Positions 8,252-17,544 of a stretch of 64,000 bases of DNA are shown piece by piece. Below the pieces are notes generated by a model, which made no database searches, had not been told where the DNA came from, and saw only the letters and a program-made list of their open reading frames with translations. Each line of letters begins with the position of its first letter. Positions within the stretch are counted from its first letter, which is position 1. The translations under genes were made by a program, and so were the position numbers. Source of the stretch: Butyricimonas faecalis (GTDB taxonomy: Bacteria; Bacteroidota; Bacteroidia; Bacteroidales; Marinifilaceae); contig NZ_CP032819.1 of NCBI RefSeq assembly GCF_003991565.1, forward strand, positions 3,348,001 to 3,412,000. Reading direction: 5' to 3'.

Positions 8252-10469
8252 GAAAAGTATCTTGTTGCTAGTATGTGGCGTGTTTGTATTGAATTTTGTG
8301 CCAATGTCGAGGCTTATGGCGATTCAACCGGAAGTGATGGCTGATTCGGTGAAAACGGTAAAGTTGACCGGAAAGGTTGTGGATGTTGAAACGGGGGAAG
8401 CGATACCTTTATCAACGATCTTGGTAAAAGAGCTGGGTTGGGGAAGTGTTTGCGATACGGAAGGGAAGTTTAAGATTGACGTGCCTGTTAATCGTAAAGC
8501 AACTTTGACGGTTCGTTCTGTCGGGTATGAGACTCGTGAAGTTGATGTGGCTCCTGGAACGATCTCCGGGCTTGTTGTTAAGCTGAAAAAGAGCCTGTTG
8601 AATTTGGACGAAGTGGTTATTACAGGTACGAGAACGGAGAAGGTGATTTCCGAGGCTCCCGTGATGACCCGTGTCGTTTCTGCCGAGGAGTTACAACGGA
8701 ATGATTACGAGAGTATGATGGATGTTCTGGAGTACAATATTCCGGGGCTTCGTTTTAACGTGGATCCTCGCGGTAATAATATCCAGATTCAGGGATTGGA
8801 AAATAGTTATATCCTTATTTTGGTAGATGGGGAGAGATTATCCCAGACACCCGGGGGACCCATCGATTTCGAACGGCTGAGTACGTCCAATATTAAACGG
8901 ATTGAGATTTTGAAAGGTGCGGCTTCTGCTCTTTACGGGTCGAGTGCCATGGGTATGGTCGTGAATATCATCACGGATTCTCCGAAACGCTCCTTGGAAG
9001 GCTGGGCAAAAGTCCGTTATTCTAAGTTTAATGACTTGCAGTTGGATGCCGGGATCGGGTTGGCTCACAAGGGATTTTTCTCCCAGACTCTTTTCCGTCG
9101 TAATTCCACGGATGGATATGATCTTACGCCTGAAACACCCCAATCTTACACGATGAATCCTTCGCATGATATGAATATAGAGGAGAAGGTAGGATGGAAT
9201 AATGAACGGACGAAAGTGATGGCTTCGGCTTCTTTTTATTGGAATGAAATAAAGAATCCGCCCAAGGGAGAATCTCCAACGCATTATCGTAGTTTGAACA
9301 AGACGTTCCGAGCATCATTGGAGCATGCTTTCGGGGAAGAGAATAAGTTGTATGCAGTGTATTACGGAGATTTTTATACCCGTAAGACCGTGTATGATTT
9401 GATTGACCTCGCAGATAGTACGAATGCGACTTCTCACGAGCAAACAGTCCGTTTGACGGATATTTATAGTCCCTTGAAGAACGTGGAGATTGTTGGCGGA
9501 GTTGAGTGGAACTGGACTCGAAATTATAATAAGATGCAATACGGCAAGGAACAGACCGTGAGAAAAGTGAATGATGCGAATGTTTTCGTGCAGGTGGATT
9601 GGCAGATATTGCCGGAGCTGGATTTGGTGGGAGGCTTCCGTTACACGCACCATTCTGTTTTTGGTGATGCGTATACCCCGAAAGTAAATTTGATGTATGC
9701 TCCCGGTAGCTTTAAATTCCGTGCCGGGTATAGTCGGGGATTTAAAGCACCCGGTTTGACGGAGTTGTATTCTGATTTTAACATGGGGAGTGTGTCGCAT
9801 AATATTGGAAATCCAGACTTAAAACCAGAGTATTCCAATTATGTTTCGGTTTCCGCAGAATATACTTACAATGGGCGGTTGAGTGCAAGCGTGGAAGGAT
9901 ACCAGAACACGATAAAAGATAAAATTAATTCTTTTATCATTGACGTGGAAGATCCGGCACCGGGACAGCTGGGAGCGGAAATGCATTATGCAAATGTGGA
10001 GGCCGTGCGTATTCGCGGGGTAGAAGGGACATTGACGTATTACCCGATGAAGCAATTGTTACTGAGGGGAACTTATGCTTATACCGATGCGAGAGATCGG
10101 GAGACGGATTTGCAATTGTCCGGAAATGCAAAACATGCTTTGAATTTTACCACGACATTGCGCGGTAAATTGTTGAAACGAGATGGTTCTGTTTCTCTCT
10201 CCGGACGTTGGACTTCTAAGAAGTTGTCACAGAGTAAATCCACGGAAACGGACGATAGCGGTCAAGAAATAGAGGTGATTCGTGAAAGAACAAAACCGGC
10301 TTATAGTCTTTGGAAGTTGGTGGCCCAATATACGCCTTGGCAAAAGAAGTTTATGAGGTTGACGTTAACAGGTGGAATTCAGAATTTATTTGATTATACG
10401 GATACGAAACATTACACGACGTATGATGCTGGACGCCGCTTCTTCGGTTCTGTGATATTCCGTTTCTAA
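8250..10469 (+). CDS. TonB-dependent outer membrane receptor, BtuB-like, riboswitch controlled
   Basis: About 739 residues. I chose the ATG at 8250 because a signal peptide begins there (MKSILLLVCGVFVLNFV); a GTG at 8199 would add 17 residues. Domains in order: a carboxypeptidase-regulatory-like beta sandwich (LTGKVVDVETGEAIPLST), a TonB-box-like DEVVITGTRTEK, a plug (IPGLRFNVDPRGNNIQIQG ... LKGAASALYGSSAMGMVVN), then a 22-strand barrel ending in an aromatic residue (GSVIFRF). The cobalamin riboswitch in the leader argues for a corrinoid or cobalt-related substrate; plug features are shared by BtuB and heme receptors such as HmuR, so sequence alone does not settle it. It heads an operon with a HmuY-type lipoprotein and a CobN/HmuS-like protein. 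Confidence 0.9.
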   Translation: MKSILLLVCGVFVLNFVPMSRLMAIQPEVMADSVKTVKLTGKVVDVETGEAIPLSTILVKELGWGSVCDTEGKFKIDVPVNRKATLTVRSVGYETREVDVAPGTISGLVVKLKKSLLNLDEVVITGTRTEKVISEAPVMTRVVSAEELQRNDYESMMDVLEYNIPGLRFNVDPRGNNIQIQGLENSYILILVDGERLSQTPGGPIDFERLSTSNIKRIEILKGAASALYGSSAMGMVVNIITDSPKRSLEGWAKVRYSKFNDLQLDAGIGLAHKGFFSQTLFRRNSTDGYDLTPETPQSYTMNPSHDMNIEEKVGWNNERTKVMASASFYWNEIKNPPKGESPTHYRSLNKTFRASLEHAFGEENKLYAVYYGDFYTRKTVYDLIDLADSTNATSHEQTVRLTDIYSPLKNVEIVGGVEWNWTRNYNKMQYGKEQTVRKVNDANVFVQVDWQILPELDLVGGFRYTHHSVFGDAYTPKVNLMYAPGSFKFRAGYSRGFKAPGLTELYSDFNMGSVSHNIGNPDLKPEYSNYVSVSAEYTYNGRLSASVEGYQNTIKDKINSFIIDVEDPAPGQLGAEMHYANVEAVRIRGVEGTLTYYPMKQLLLRGTYAYTDARDRETDLQLSGNAKHALNFTTTLRGKLLKRDGSVSLSGRWTSKKLSQSKSTETDDSGQEIEVIRERTKPAYSLWKLVAQYTPWQKKFMRLTLTGGIQNLFDYTDTKHYTTYDAGRRFFGSVIFRF

Positions 10470-10506
10470 TAATATGAAAATCTTTAACTTATAATATTGA
10501 TATAGG

Positions 10507-11691
10507 ATGAAAAAGTTTAATTTAAAATCATGCCTCATGCTATTGGCTTGTTTGGCATTTTCGTTTAATTTTATGGCTTGTACAGATGATGATGGTGACA
10601 GTGATGGCCCGGAGGTAGATGATTCTATCCGTACTCGTACTTTTGAATCGGCAGATTATAATAGCGGTTGGAAATATTTTTCTTTCAAAAAAGGAAATTT
10701 TGTCGAATTGACAGCAGAACAGGCCACGACAAGTTTGGAGTGGGATGTTGCTTTCAATCGTTACTATGTGAAAACCAATAGTGGGACTTCCGGAAAAGGA
10801 AAGGGTGGAGTGCTTGATTCTGGAGAGACAACTTTTGCTGCTGTTACTGGGGATGTGAATGCCGAGTTTGTAGTAGATGATTCTTTGAGGATCATGACTA
10901 CGATGGGAAATTTTACGAAAGATTCTTATAATCCGGGAATACAATGTGAAGGTTCCAATAGTTGGGCTTGGTATAAATATATGGAGTCTACTTGGTATTA
11001 TAATCACAATGTTTTTGTTTTCCGTTCTGCTGATGGAAAGAATTGTGCAAAAGTGATTTTCGATACTTACAAAGATAAACTAGGAAATTCTGGTCACATT
11101 ACATTCCGTTATATGTATGATGGAGAGGCTGATGCCGACATAGAACAGGGAGGAGAGCAACCGGAAGAACCGGAAACACCTGTTACGAACAAAGTGGTTT
11201 ATGTCGCTTCTTCAAATGCAACAGATCCATGGAAGTATTTTTCTTTTGCTAAAGGGGACTTTGTTGACTTGACAGAGGAACAAGCAGCAACTAGCTTAGA
11301 TTGGGATATTGCATTTCAACGTTATTATATTCGTACGAATAGCGGAACCTCCGGTAAAGGTCAAGGTGGTGCTTTGGATATGAATAAGACGAGTTTTGAT
11401 GATGTGCCAAATGTACCGACATCTGGTTATACAATAGATAAGTTGGTTAACATGATGGCCGGGATGGGAAGTTTTGAGGAGAAGAGTGGAAATCCTGCAT
11501 TCCAATGTAAAGGACAACCAACGTGGGCATGGTTTAATGCTCCTGCAGAAATGAAATGGTATTATAATAATAACGTTTTTGCTATTCAAACGGCAGATGG
11601 AAAACATTGGGCAAAGATTATAATGAAGACCTATAAGGGTACGAATGAAAAGGGAAATATAGAATTTGAATATGTCTATCCTGCAAAATGA
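10507..11691 (+). CDS. Lipoprotein with two tandem HmuY-like domains
   Basis: A 394-residue predicted lipoprotein (lipobox FMAC near residue 25, followed by an Asp-rich linker typical of surface export in Bacteroidota). Two HmuY-family domains repeat head to tail: about residues 40-200 and 235-394. Matching blocks are WKYFSFKKGNFVELTAEQA / WKYFSFAKGDFVDLTEEQA, WDVAFNRYYVKTNSGTSGKG / WDIAFQRYYIRTNSGTSGKG, and WYYNHNVFVFRSADGK / WYYNNNVFAIQTADGK. HmuY of Porphyromonas is a heme-binding lipoprotein serving the TonB receptor HmuR. Here the gene is under a cobalamin riboswitch, so a corrinoid ligand is plausible (inference). It starts 37 bp after the receptor gene. The linker (EQGGEQPEEPETPV) is acidic and Pro-rich. 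Confidence 0.85.
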   Translation: MKKFNLKSCLMLLACLAFSFNFMACTDDDGDSDGPEVDDSIRTRTFESADYNSGWKYFSFKKGNFVELTAEQATTSLEWDVAFNRYYVKTNSGTSGKGKGGVLDSGETTFAAVTGDVNAEFVVDDSLRIMTTMGNFTKDSYNPGIQCEGSNSWAWYKYMESTWYYNHNVFVFRSADGKNCAKVIFDTYKDKLGNSGHITFRYMYDGEADADIEQGGEQPEEPETPVTNKVVYVASSNATDPWKYFSFAKGDFVDLTEEQAATSLDWDIAFQRYYIRTNSGTSGKGQGGALDMNKTSFDDVPNVPTSGYTIDKLVNMMAGMGSFEEKSGNPAFQCKGQPTWAWFNAPAEMKWYYNNNVFAIQTADGKHWAKIIMKTYKGTNEKGNIEFEYVYPAK

Positions 11692-11714
11692 CAGGATGTA
11701 AATAATAGTGTTTG

Positions 11715-11743
11715 TTACCCCCGGAGTTTAGGCTCCGGGGTAA
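11715..11743 (+). terminator. Strong hairpin between the HmuY-like gene and the CobN-like gene
   Basis: TTACCCCCGGAG pairs with CTCCGGGGTAA (11 bp with one bulged C) around a 6-nt loop. No T-run follows. It may stabilise the upstream mRNA or lower expression of the downstream giant gene rather than stop all transcription. Confidence 0.5.
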
Positions 11744-11767
11744 TTTGGTTTATTAAAATCTGATGTT

Positions 11768-14700
11768 ATGGGATTGAAATCTTTTGTCCGTACGCGTAGA
11801 AAGATATTGTTAAAGGTGGGATTGGTGGTTATCCTGCTTTGCTGTATCTGGGGGCTTTATTCCCGTTACTTTGCCCCGACTCGGGTTGCATTAATTAATT
11901 TTCCTGCTTATCAGGCATCTAGTATCGCTTTGGCGAATGACAGTCGGATGATACAGGTAGATGCATTGAAACCGGAGGATGCAAGTAAGTTGAAAAATTA
12001 TGATGTTGTTTTATTTTTTGGTCCCGGATTACGTTTAAATGGAGAACAAGCCGCGGCAATTCAGACAGCCGGGGCGAAAGGGACTGCGGTGTACACCTTG
12101 ATATTTTCTTCTGGGGTAATTACGAATCATAATGTGGATAGTCTTCAGCAGGAACGCATTGGAGATTATTACGGAAATGGTAATAAGACGAATTACCGTA
12201 ATCTGCTTTATTTCTGCCGTGCAGAACTCGATAAGCATAAGCTTTTTGCAACAGTTCCGGCTGATCCGCAACATTTGCCTTCTAATTTTTATTGGCATTT
12301 GGGAGATGATAACTATTTTACAGATTTGGACGGGTACAACAGCTATTATCGCAAAAATGGTTTTTATAAGGAGGGGGCTCCTTCCATAGCTATTGTTTCC
12401 GGGATGACTTCTCCTTTAAGCGGGAACCGGGCAAATGTGGATACATTAGTTGTCAGTTTGGAACGTGCTGGTTTTAACGTGTATCCCGTTTACGCGGCAG
12501 GAAAACGTTTACAGATGTTGCAGGAAGTTTCTCCCGATGCCGTGATTTATCTGCCGATGGGGCGTTTGGGAAGTGATAAAAGCGTGGAGTGGTTACGGGA
12601 ACGTAATATTCCGTTGTTTTGTCCGCTAACTCTTTTGCAGGAACGAGATGAATGGGAAAATGATCCGCGAGGATTGGTTGGGGGGTATCTGTCGGCTAGC
12701 GTGGTATTGCCGGAAATTGACGGGGGTACTCGTTCGCAAGTGCTTTCCGTGCAGGATGCTGATAAGAACGGGTATTATCAATTCGTTCCTGTGACGGATC
12801 GGGTAAAGAATTTGGTTGACGGTATTTATAATCAAATACAACTTCAACGTAAAGAGAATAAGGATAAACGGTTGGCAATTGTCTACTTGAAAGGAGCTGG
12901 ACAAAGTGCGTTGACTGCTGCCGGGCTTGAAGTTGCTCCATCACTTTATGCTTTTTTGAAACGGTTGAAAGCGGAAGGTTATACCGTGGAGAATATTCCG
13001 GAAACGGAAAAAGAATTTGAGGCTTTACTCCAACGTGAAGGAAGTGTTTTTGGAAGTTATGCCAAAGGAAAAATGGCGGAATTTATGGCAACAGCCCATC
13101 CGGAATGGATTAATAAAACCGATTATGAGCGATGGGCCCAAGAGGTTCTTACCCCGGAGAAATATGCGGAAGTCGTGAAACAATATGGAGAGGCACCTGG
13201 AGAATACATGAGTGGGGTAAAAAATGGCGAACCGGCTTTGGCATTTTCTTGTTTGCGTTTTGGAAATGTAGTGTTAATGCCACAACCTGTTGCGGCGGCC
13301 GGAGATAATGAATTTCAGATTTTACACGGGGCAGAAGTGGCTCCTCCCCATGCTTATATTGCACCCTATTTGTGGATTCAGAAGGGTTTTCGGGCTGATG
13401 CTTTAATTCATTTTGGTACGCATGGAAGTTTGGAATTTACTCCCGGAAAACAAGTGGCTTTGTCATCAGGGGATTGGCCGGACCGATTAATAGGGACTGT
13501 TCCTCATTTTTATTATTACACGATTGCTAACGTGGGAGAAGGTATCGTCGCTAAACGTCGGACGTATGCATCATTGGTGTCGTACTTGACTCCTCCTTTT
13601 ATGGAGAGTCAGACTCGGGGACAGTATGAAGAGTTGTTCCGGTTGATTGCAGATTATGATCGTACGGGGGAGAAGGAACAGCCGATGTGGGCAAAACGGA
13701 TTAAAAGTAAGGTGTTAAGTCTTGGCCTGCATCATGATTTACAAATGGATAGCGTGGCTACAAAGCCTTGTACGGAGAAAGAAATCCGGAAAATAGAGAG
13801 TTTTGCGGAAGAGATTGCCAATGAAAAAATGACGGGACGGTTGTATACTTTAGGACAGCCTTTTACTGGAGAAGATATTCGCTCTACGGTTATTGCCATG
13901 TGTGCAGAGCCGTTAGCTTATAGTTTTGCCCGTCTTGACAAGCAAAAAGGACGGATTACTTCCGAGCAGTTTTCTGATAATGTGTATGTGAATCGTCATT
14001 ACGTGGCTAACGCTCGGAAACAGGTTGAAGAGTTGTTGCGTTCGGGGAAAGAATTGACCTTGGAGCAATTGGGCGTGAGTCAGGCGGATGTGATGCGTGC
14101 CCGTGCGACAGAAATGGCTCTTAACCCGAAACAATTGTCGATGAGTGAAATGATGGCAATGGCTTCTGATGCGGGTAATAATATATCGGAGGGAGTGAAA
14201 AAAAGTGATGGTGGAATGAAAATGCCTGCCGGGATTCCCAAGATCGGTAAGATGCCCGATTGGGTAAAGAAACGCATCGAGGCCCGTAAGAAAGCGGAGC
14301 GGGAGGGAAAGAAGCCTGTATTGCCGGAAGTGCCGCAAGAAGATAAAGAATTTGCCAAAGCGGTGAGTGAGATACAGCAGGTTGCCGGGCACGTGCAGGC
14401 TTATGCCCAGTGTTTAAGTGAGTCACCCGAACAGGAGATGCAGTCTTTACTGAATGCATTGAATGGCGGTTTTGTGATTCCTTCTCCGGGAGGAGACGCT
14501 GTGCGTAACCCCAATACGTTGCCTACTGGACGCAATTTGTTTGCTATTAATGCAGAGTCAACTCCGGGAGTGAGGGCTTGGGACGAGGGGAAAGCTTTGG
14601 CCCAGGCAACTATTGATCAATATCGTAAAAAGCATGGAACTTATCCTCGTAAGGTAAGTTACACTTTCTGGGCAGGAGAGTTTATAGAAACGGAGGGGGC

Positions 14701-16015
14701 AACTTTAGCGCAGGCAATGTATATGCTAGGGGTCGCTCCCGTACGTGACGGGATGAACCGGGTGACAGACTTGCGGTTAATTCCGTCAGCCGAATTGGGG
14801 CGTCCGAGAATTGATATTGTCGTGCAGACATCCGGACAGTTACGGGATGTTGCCGCATCACGGTTGGAGTTGCTCACGAAAGCGGTAGCGTTGGCGGCGC
14901 AGTCTAAAAATGATACGTGTGGGAACTATGTTGTTTCCGGTACGATGGAGGCAGAGAAGTTATTGGTAGATAAAGGTTTTTCTCCGAAAGAAGCACGGGA
15001 ATTGTCCATGGTGAGGGTGTTTGGTGGTGCTGGGTATGGTACAGGGATTACGGGATTGGTGGAAAAAGGAGATGCTTGGGAACGGGAGTCGGAGATTGCA
15101 GACCGGTATTTGAGTAATATGGGAATGATGTATGGCGATAGCAAGGCGTGGGGGAAATATAGCCGGGATGCTTTTGAGGTCGCTCTCCACGATGCGGATG
15201 TGGTCATTCAACCCCGGCAAAGTAATACATGGGGTGCTTTAAGTCTGGACCATGTATATGAGTTTATGGGAGGATTGAATTTAGCCGTGCGGGAAGTGAC
15301 AGGTAAGGAACCGGAGACTTATCTGAGTGACTATAGGAATCGTAATCATGTGAGAATGCAGGAGTTGAAAGAAGCTATCGGAGTGGAGGGACGTACAACA
15401 ATTTTTAACCCGGCTTTTATTCGGGAAAAAATGAAAGGAGGGGCATCGTCTTCTTCTATTTTTGCTGAAACCATTCGGAATAGTTACGGTTGGAATGTCA
15501 TGAAACCGTCAGTTATAGGAAAGGATTTTTGGGATCGGGTGTATGACGTGTATGTGAAAGATAATTTGAAGTTGGGTATTCATGAATTTTTCAAACAGGA
15601 AAGTCCTGCTGCTTTAGAAGAGATTACGGCGGTGATGCTTGAAACGGCACGTAAAGGCTACTGGCCGGCAACGGAAGAGCAGTTAGCCGGTGTTGCAAAC
15701 TTACATACCCGTTTACTGGAAGAATATCGCCCGGCTTGTACCGGATTTGTTTGTGATAACCAGAAATTACAGGATTTTGTTGCTTCACATGCAGATAAAA
15801 ATCATGTTGAGGCTTATCGTAAAAATATAGATGTTGTTCGGGAGGTACAAGTGGAACATGCCCAGAATGGAGTGGTATTGAAGAAAGAGGAATTAAATCG
15901 GGCTAATCAGATACAGCAAGATTCTGGGGAAAGCCGGAAGACTCTCTTTATTGCATTGTTATTGGTGGGTGTGATATTGATTATAGTAATGGTATTTTTG
16001 AAGCGGAAAAAATAA
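11768..16015 (+). CDS. CobN/HmuS-like chelatase-family protein, membrane anchored at both ends
   Basis: A 1415-residue member of the CobN/BchH/ChlH large-subunit family. The family block GTHGSLEFTPGKQ lies near residue 550; further CobN-type segments include NPNTLPTGRNLFAINAEST, WAGEFIETEGATLAQAMYML, GRPRIDIVVQTSGQLRD and DTCGNYVVSGT. A membrane segment follows a basic N-terminus (residues about 15-32, then SRYFAPT), and a second sits at the C-terminus (LFIALLLVGVILIIVMVFL) before KRKK. By the positive-inside rule the roughly 1350-residue catalytic part would face the periplasm, unlike the soluble cytoplasmic CobN of cobalamin synthesis. HmuS of hmu heme operons is the closest architecture I know. 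In this riboswitch operon a role in corrinoid or tetrapyrrole metal handling is likely (inference). No CobS/CobT or ChlD/ChlI partner genes are nearby. Confidence 0.88.
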   Translation: MGLKSFVRTRRKILLKVGLVVILLCCIWGLYSRYFAPTRVALINFPAYQASSIALANDSRMIQVDALKPEDASKLKNYDVVLFFGPGLRLNGEQAAAIQTAGAKGTAVYTLIFSSGVITNHNVDSLQQERIGDYYGNGNKTNYRNLLYFCRAELDKHKLFATVPADPQHLPSNFYWHLGDDNYFTDLDGYNSYYRKNGFYKEGAPSIAIVSGMTSPLSGNRANVDTLVVSLERAGFNVYPVYAAGKRLQMLQEVSPDAVIYLPMGRLGSDKSVEWLRERNIPLFCPLTLLQERDEWENDPRGLVGGYLSASVVLPEIDGGTRSQVLSVQDADKNGYYQFVPVTDRVKNLVDGIYNQIQLQRKENKDKRLAIVYLKGAGQSALTAAGLEVAPSLYAFLKRLKAEGYTVENIPETEKEFEALLQREGSVFGSYAKGKMAEFMATAHPEWINKTDYERWAQEVLTPEKYAEVVKQYGEAPGEYMSGVKNGEPALAFSCLRFGNVVLMPQPVAAAGDNEFQILHGAEVAPPHAYIAPYLWIQKGFRADALIHFGTHGSLEFTPGKQVALSSGDWPDRLIGTVPHFYYYTIANVGEGIVAKRRTYASLVSYLTPPFMESQTRGQYEELFRLIADYDRTGEKEQPMWAKRIKSKVLSLGLHHDLQMDSVATKPCTEKEIRKIESFAEEIANEKMTGRLYTLGQPFTGEDIRSTVIAMCAEPLAYSFARLDKQKGRITSEQFSDNVYVNRHYVANARKQVEELLRSGKELTLEQLGVSQADVMRARATEMALNPKQLSMSEMMAMASDAGNNISEGVKKSDGGMKMPAGIPKIGKMPDWVKKRIEARKKAEREGKKPVLPEVPQEDKEFAKAVSEIQQVAGHVQAYAQCLSESPEQEMQSLLNALNGGFVIPSPGGDAVRNPNTLPTGRNLFAINAESTPGVRAWDEGKALAQATIDQYRKKHGTYPRKVSYTFWAGEFIETEGATLAQAMYMLGVAPVRDGMNRVTDLRLIPSAELGRPRIDIVVQTSGQLRDVAASRLELLTKAVALAAQSKNDTCGNYVVSGTMEAEKLLVDKGFSPKEARELSMVRVFGGAGYGTGITGLVEKGDAWERESEIADRYLSNMGMMYGDSKAWGKYSRDAFEVALHDADVVIQPRQSNTWGALSLDHVYEFMGGLNLAVREVTGKEPETYLSDYRNRNHVRMQELKEAIGVEGRTTIFNPAFIREKMKGGASSSSIFAETIRNSYGWNVMKPSVIGKDFWDRVYDVYVKDNLKLGIHEFFKQESPAALEEITAVMLETARKGYWPATEEQLAGVANLHTRLLEEYRPACTGFVCDNQKLQDFVASHADKNHVEAYRKNIDVVREVQVEHAQNGVVLKKEELNRANQIQQDSGESRKTLFIALLLVGVILIIVMVFLKRKK

Positions 16016-16046
16016 ATTTGATTATTTGCGTTTATATTTAAAAGAG

Positions 16047-16078
16047 AGGACTGCTCATTTATTTTGGGCAGTCCTTTT
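16047..16078 (+). terminator. Terminator of the riboswitch operon
   Basis: AGGACTGC and GCAGTCCT form an 8-bp stem around a 13-nt loop, followed by TTTTGTTTTT. It closes the TonB receptor-HmuY-CobN operon. Confidence 0.85.
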
Positions 16079-16097
16079 TGTTTTTGCGTCATTAATA

Positions 16098-16130
16098 CTT
16101 GGTCGGGATTTCCAATTTTAAATTACTTGT
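16098..16130 (+). repeat. 33-bp direct repeat, left copy
   Basis: An exact 33-bp match to 18383-18415, starting CTTGGTCGGGATTTCCAATT. Similarity continues more loosely for another 25 bp or so, where the right copy has a good promoter -7 box (TATATTTG) and this copy has TGTGTTTG. The two copies bracket the AT-rich three-gene cassette. The rest of the gene-free stretch 16016-16336 holds the terminator at 16047 and AT-rich sequence with a weak -7-like TATCTTTA at 16291. Confidence 0.9.
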
Positions 16131-16336
16131 GATGTGTTTGATTGATTATTATAGAGACAGAAGGAGACCGTACGAAAATGAAGTAAATAATAATCATGAA
16201 AAAATTTTAAAGTATAATATGTGATTTTGATTGAATGCAAAAATATTGCAAAATAATTTGATTTTGTGTTTTTATCACAATAAATAATTGTATCTTTAAT
16301 ACGATATTGTGAGTTTATTTATTAAAACGTATCGTT

Positions 16337-17110
16337 ATGAAAGGGTGGTTATGTGATTTAACATGGATTAGTTTTGTGGCGTTCACTATGTTATTAGGTG
16401 GATGTAGCGAGAATATTCAAGAAGATTTCTTGAATGAGAATAATATTACTGAGATGTATATAGATTCTGTTTTTTTAGGGTTTGAGGGAGATTTGATTTA
16501 TCCGGAAGTGATTTGGGGAAATGTGGATACTTATCTTCGTGCTTTTGAAAGAATGAAAGCTCATTTGAAACTGAAAGATGGGGCTTTGGTTTGGAACATA
16601 AAAAATGGAGACGAGTTGAATATCTCGGAAAATATTTTTGAGTATGTTACTGGATGGTGGAGTAGGCAGAATGAAAAGTTGAATTCTGGCGATTATAAAC
16701 TCGAAATTCAGGGGAATGACTATTATATTATGCCAATAAAAGTTGAAGAAGGGTTTGGACAATCAAGGGTTGGACAATATTTAATTGGTGGGCAACATCG
16801 ATATAATATAAATATATTAAAGCAACTACATTCATATGCTAGACCAGGAAGATCTTTATATTATTATATAAATAACTTGGATGATTACTCTCTTTTTAGG
16901 CCCAATTTGTTTTACGGGGCTACAAGTTCTTTCGGACGTTGGAGTTACAATTGTGATAATGCTTGTTTCTATTCGTCTCGTATTGATTGTGTGTATAATG
17001 AAATTGCCGGATCTGATACAGAGGTTCGTGCGGACGAGGTGTGGGATAAAGTAAAAGGTCGAAATGGCTTGCCTCTTGTCTCCATTATGAATTACAGGTA
17101 TTATCAATAA
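16337..17110 (+). CDS. Lipoprotein of unknown family, long paralog
   Basis: A 257-residue predicted lipoprotein: signal peptide with lipobox LGGC near residue 23. The first half (YIDSVFLGFEGDLI ... VDTYLRAFERMKAHLKLKDG ... WNIKNGDELNISENIFEYV) matches the next gene's product clearly; the second half, with a C/Y/R-rich stretch (RWSYNCDNACFYSSRIDC), has no counterpart there. Codon use is AT-rich compared with the genes on either side. The gene is the first of a three-gene cassette between 33-bp direct repeats. I do not recognise the family and see no catalytic motif. Confidence 0.7.
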   Translation: MKGWLCDLTWISFVAFTMLLGGCSENIQEDFLNENNITEMYIDSVFLGFEGDLIYPEVIWGNVDTYLRAFERMKAHLKLKDGALVWNIKNGDELNISENIFEYVTGWWSRQNEKLNSGDYKLEIQGNDYYIMPIKVEEGFGQSRVGQYLIGGQHRYNINILKQLHSYARPGRSLYYYINNLDDYSLFRPNLFYGATSSFGRWSYNCDNACFYSSRIDCVYNEIAGSDTEVRADEVWDKVKGRNGLPLVSIMNYRYYQ

Positions 17111-17129
17111 ATTATAAAAACAAGATTTT

Positions 17130-17534
17130 ATGAACCGATGGATTTTAAATATATGTTTATTTATGGTAATATATTCTTGTCAATCAGACAAGATTAAAAC
17201 CTATATGGGCGAGGAAATTTCTTATAAAGATTCTGTTTTTTTAGATATTCAAGGAAATTTGAATCACCATGATACGATGAGAAAGCATGTTGATACGTGG
17301 GTGCGCGCTTTGACTCGAATGGAACGGCATCATACTATTTTGAATAACCAGTTTGTATGGAATATGAAAAATGGAGCACAAGTAAAGGTATCGGACAATC
17401 TTTATGACTTTATTATTCGAGGGTGGGAGCGTGATAATGCAAGATTAAAGACAGGTAATTATGGGTTGTGGTATATAGAGGGTAATAGATATGTTACCGT
17501 TCTTATTAGAGATACTACCAGTGATCATTATTGA
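17130..17534 (+). CDS. Lipoprotein of unknown family, short paralog
   Basis: 134 residues, predicted lipoprotein (lipobox IYSC near residue 17). It aligns along its length with the first half of the preceding protein: KDSVFLDIQGNLN, VDTWVRALTRMERHHTILNN, WNMKNGAQVKVSDNLYDFI. It lacks the C-terminal ~120 residues of that paralog, so it is either a truncated duplicate or the minimal domain. It starts 19 bp after the previous stop, so co-transcription is likely. A hairpin follows. Function unknown. Confidence 0.65.
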   Translation: MNRWILNICLFMVIYSCQSDKIKTYMGEEISYKDSVFLDIQGNLNHHDTMRKHVDTWVRALTRMERHHTILNNQFVWNMKNGAQVKVSDNLYDFIIRGWERDNARLKTGNYGLWYIEGNRYVTVLIRDTTSDHY

Positions 17535-17544
17535 ATCGTGATTT

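Noticed and set aside
11715..11743. End of the riboswitch operon at this hairpin
   Set aside because: There is no T-run, the next gene starts 25 bp later with a matching functional theme, and a true terminator exists at 16047.
8250..16015. Plain heme-uptake (hmu) operon
   Set aside because: Cannot be excluded by protein families alone, but the leading cobalamin riboswitch and the missing hmuTUV make a corrinoid role more likely.
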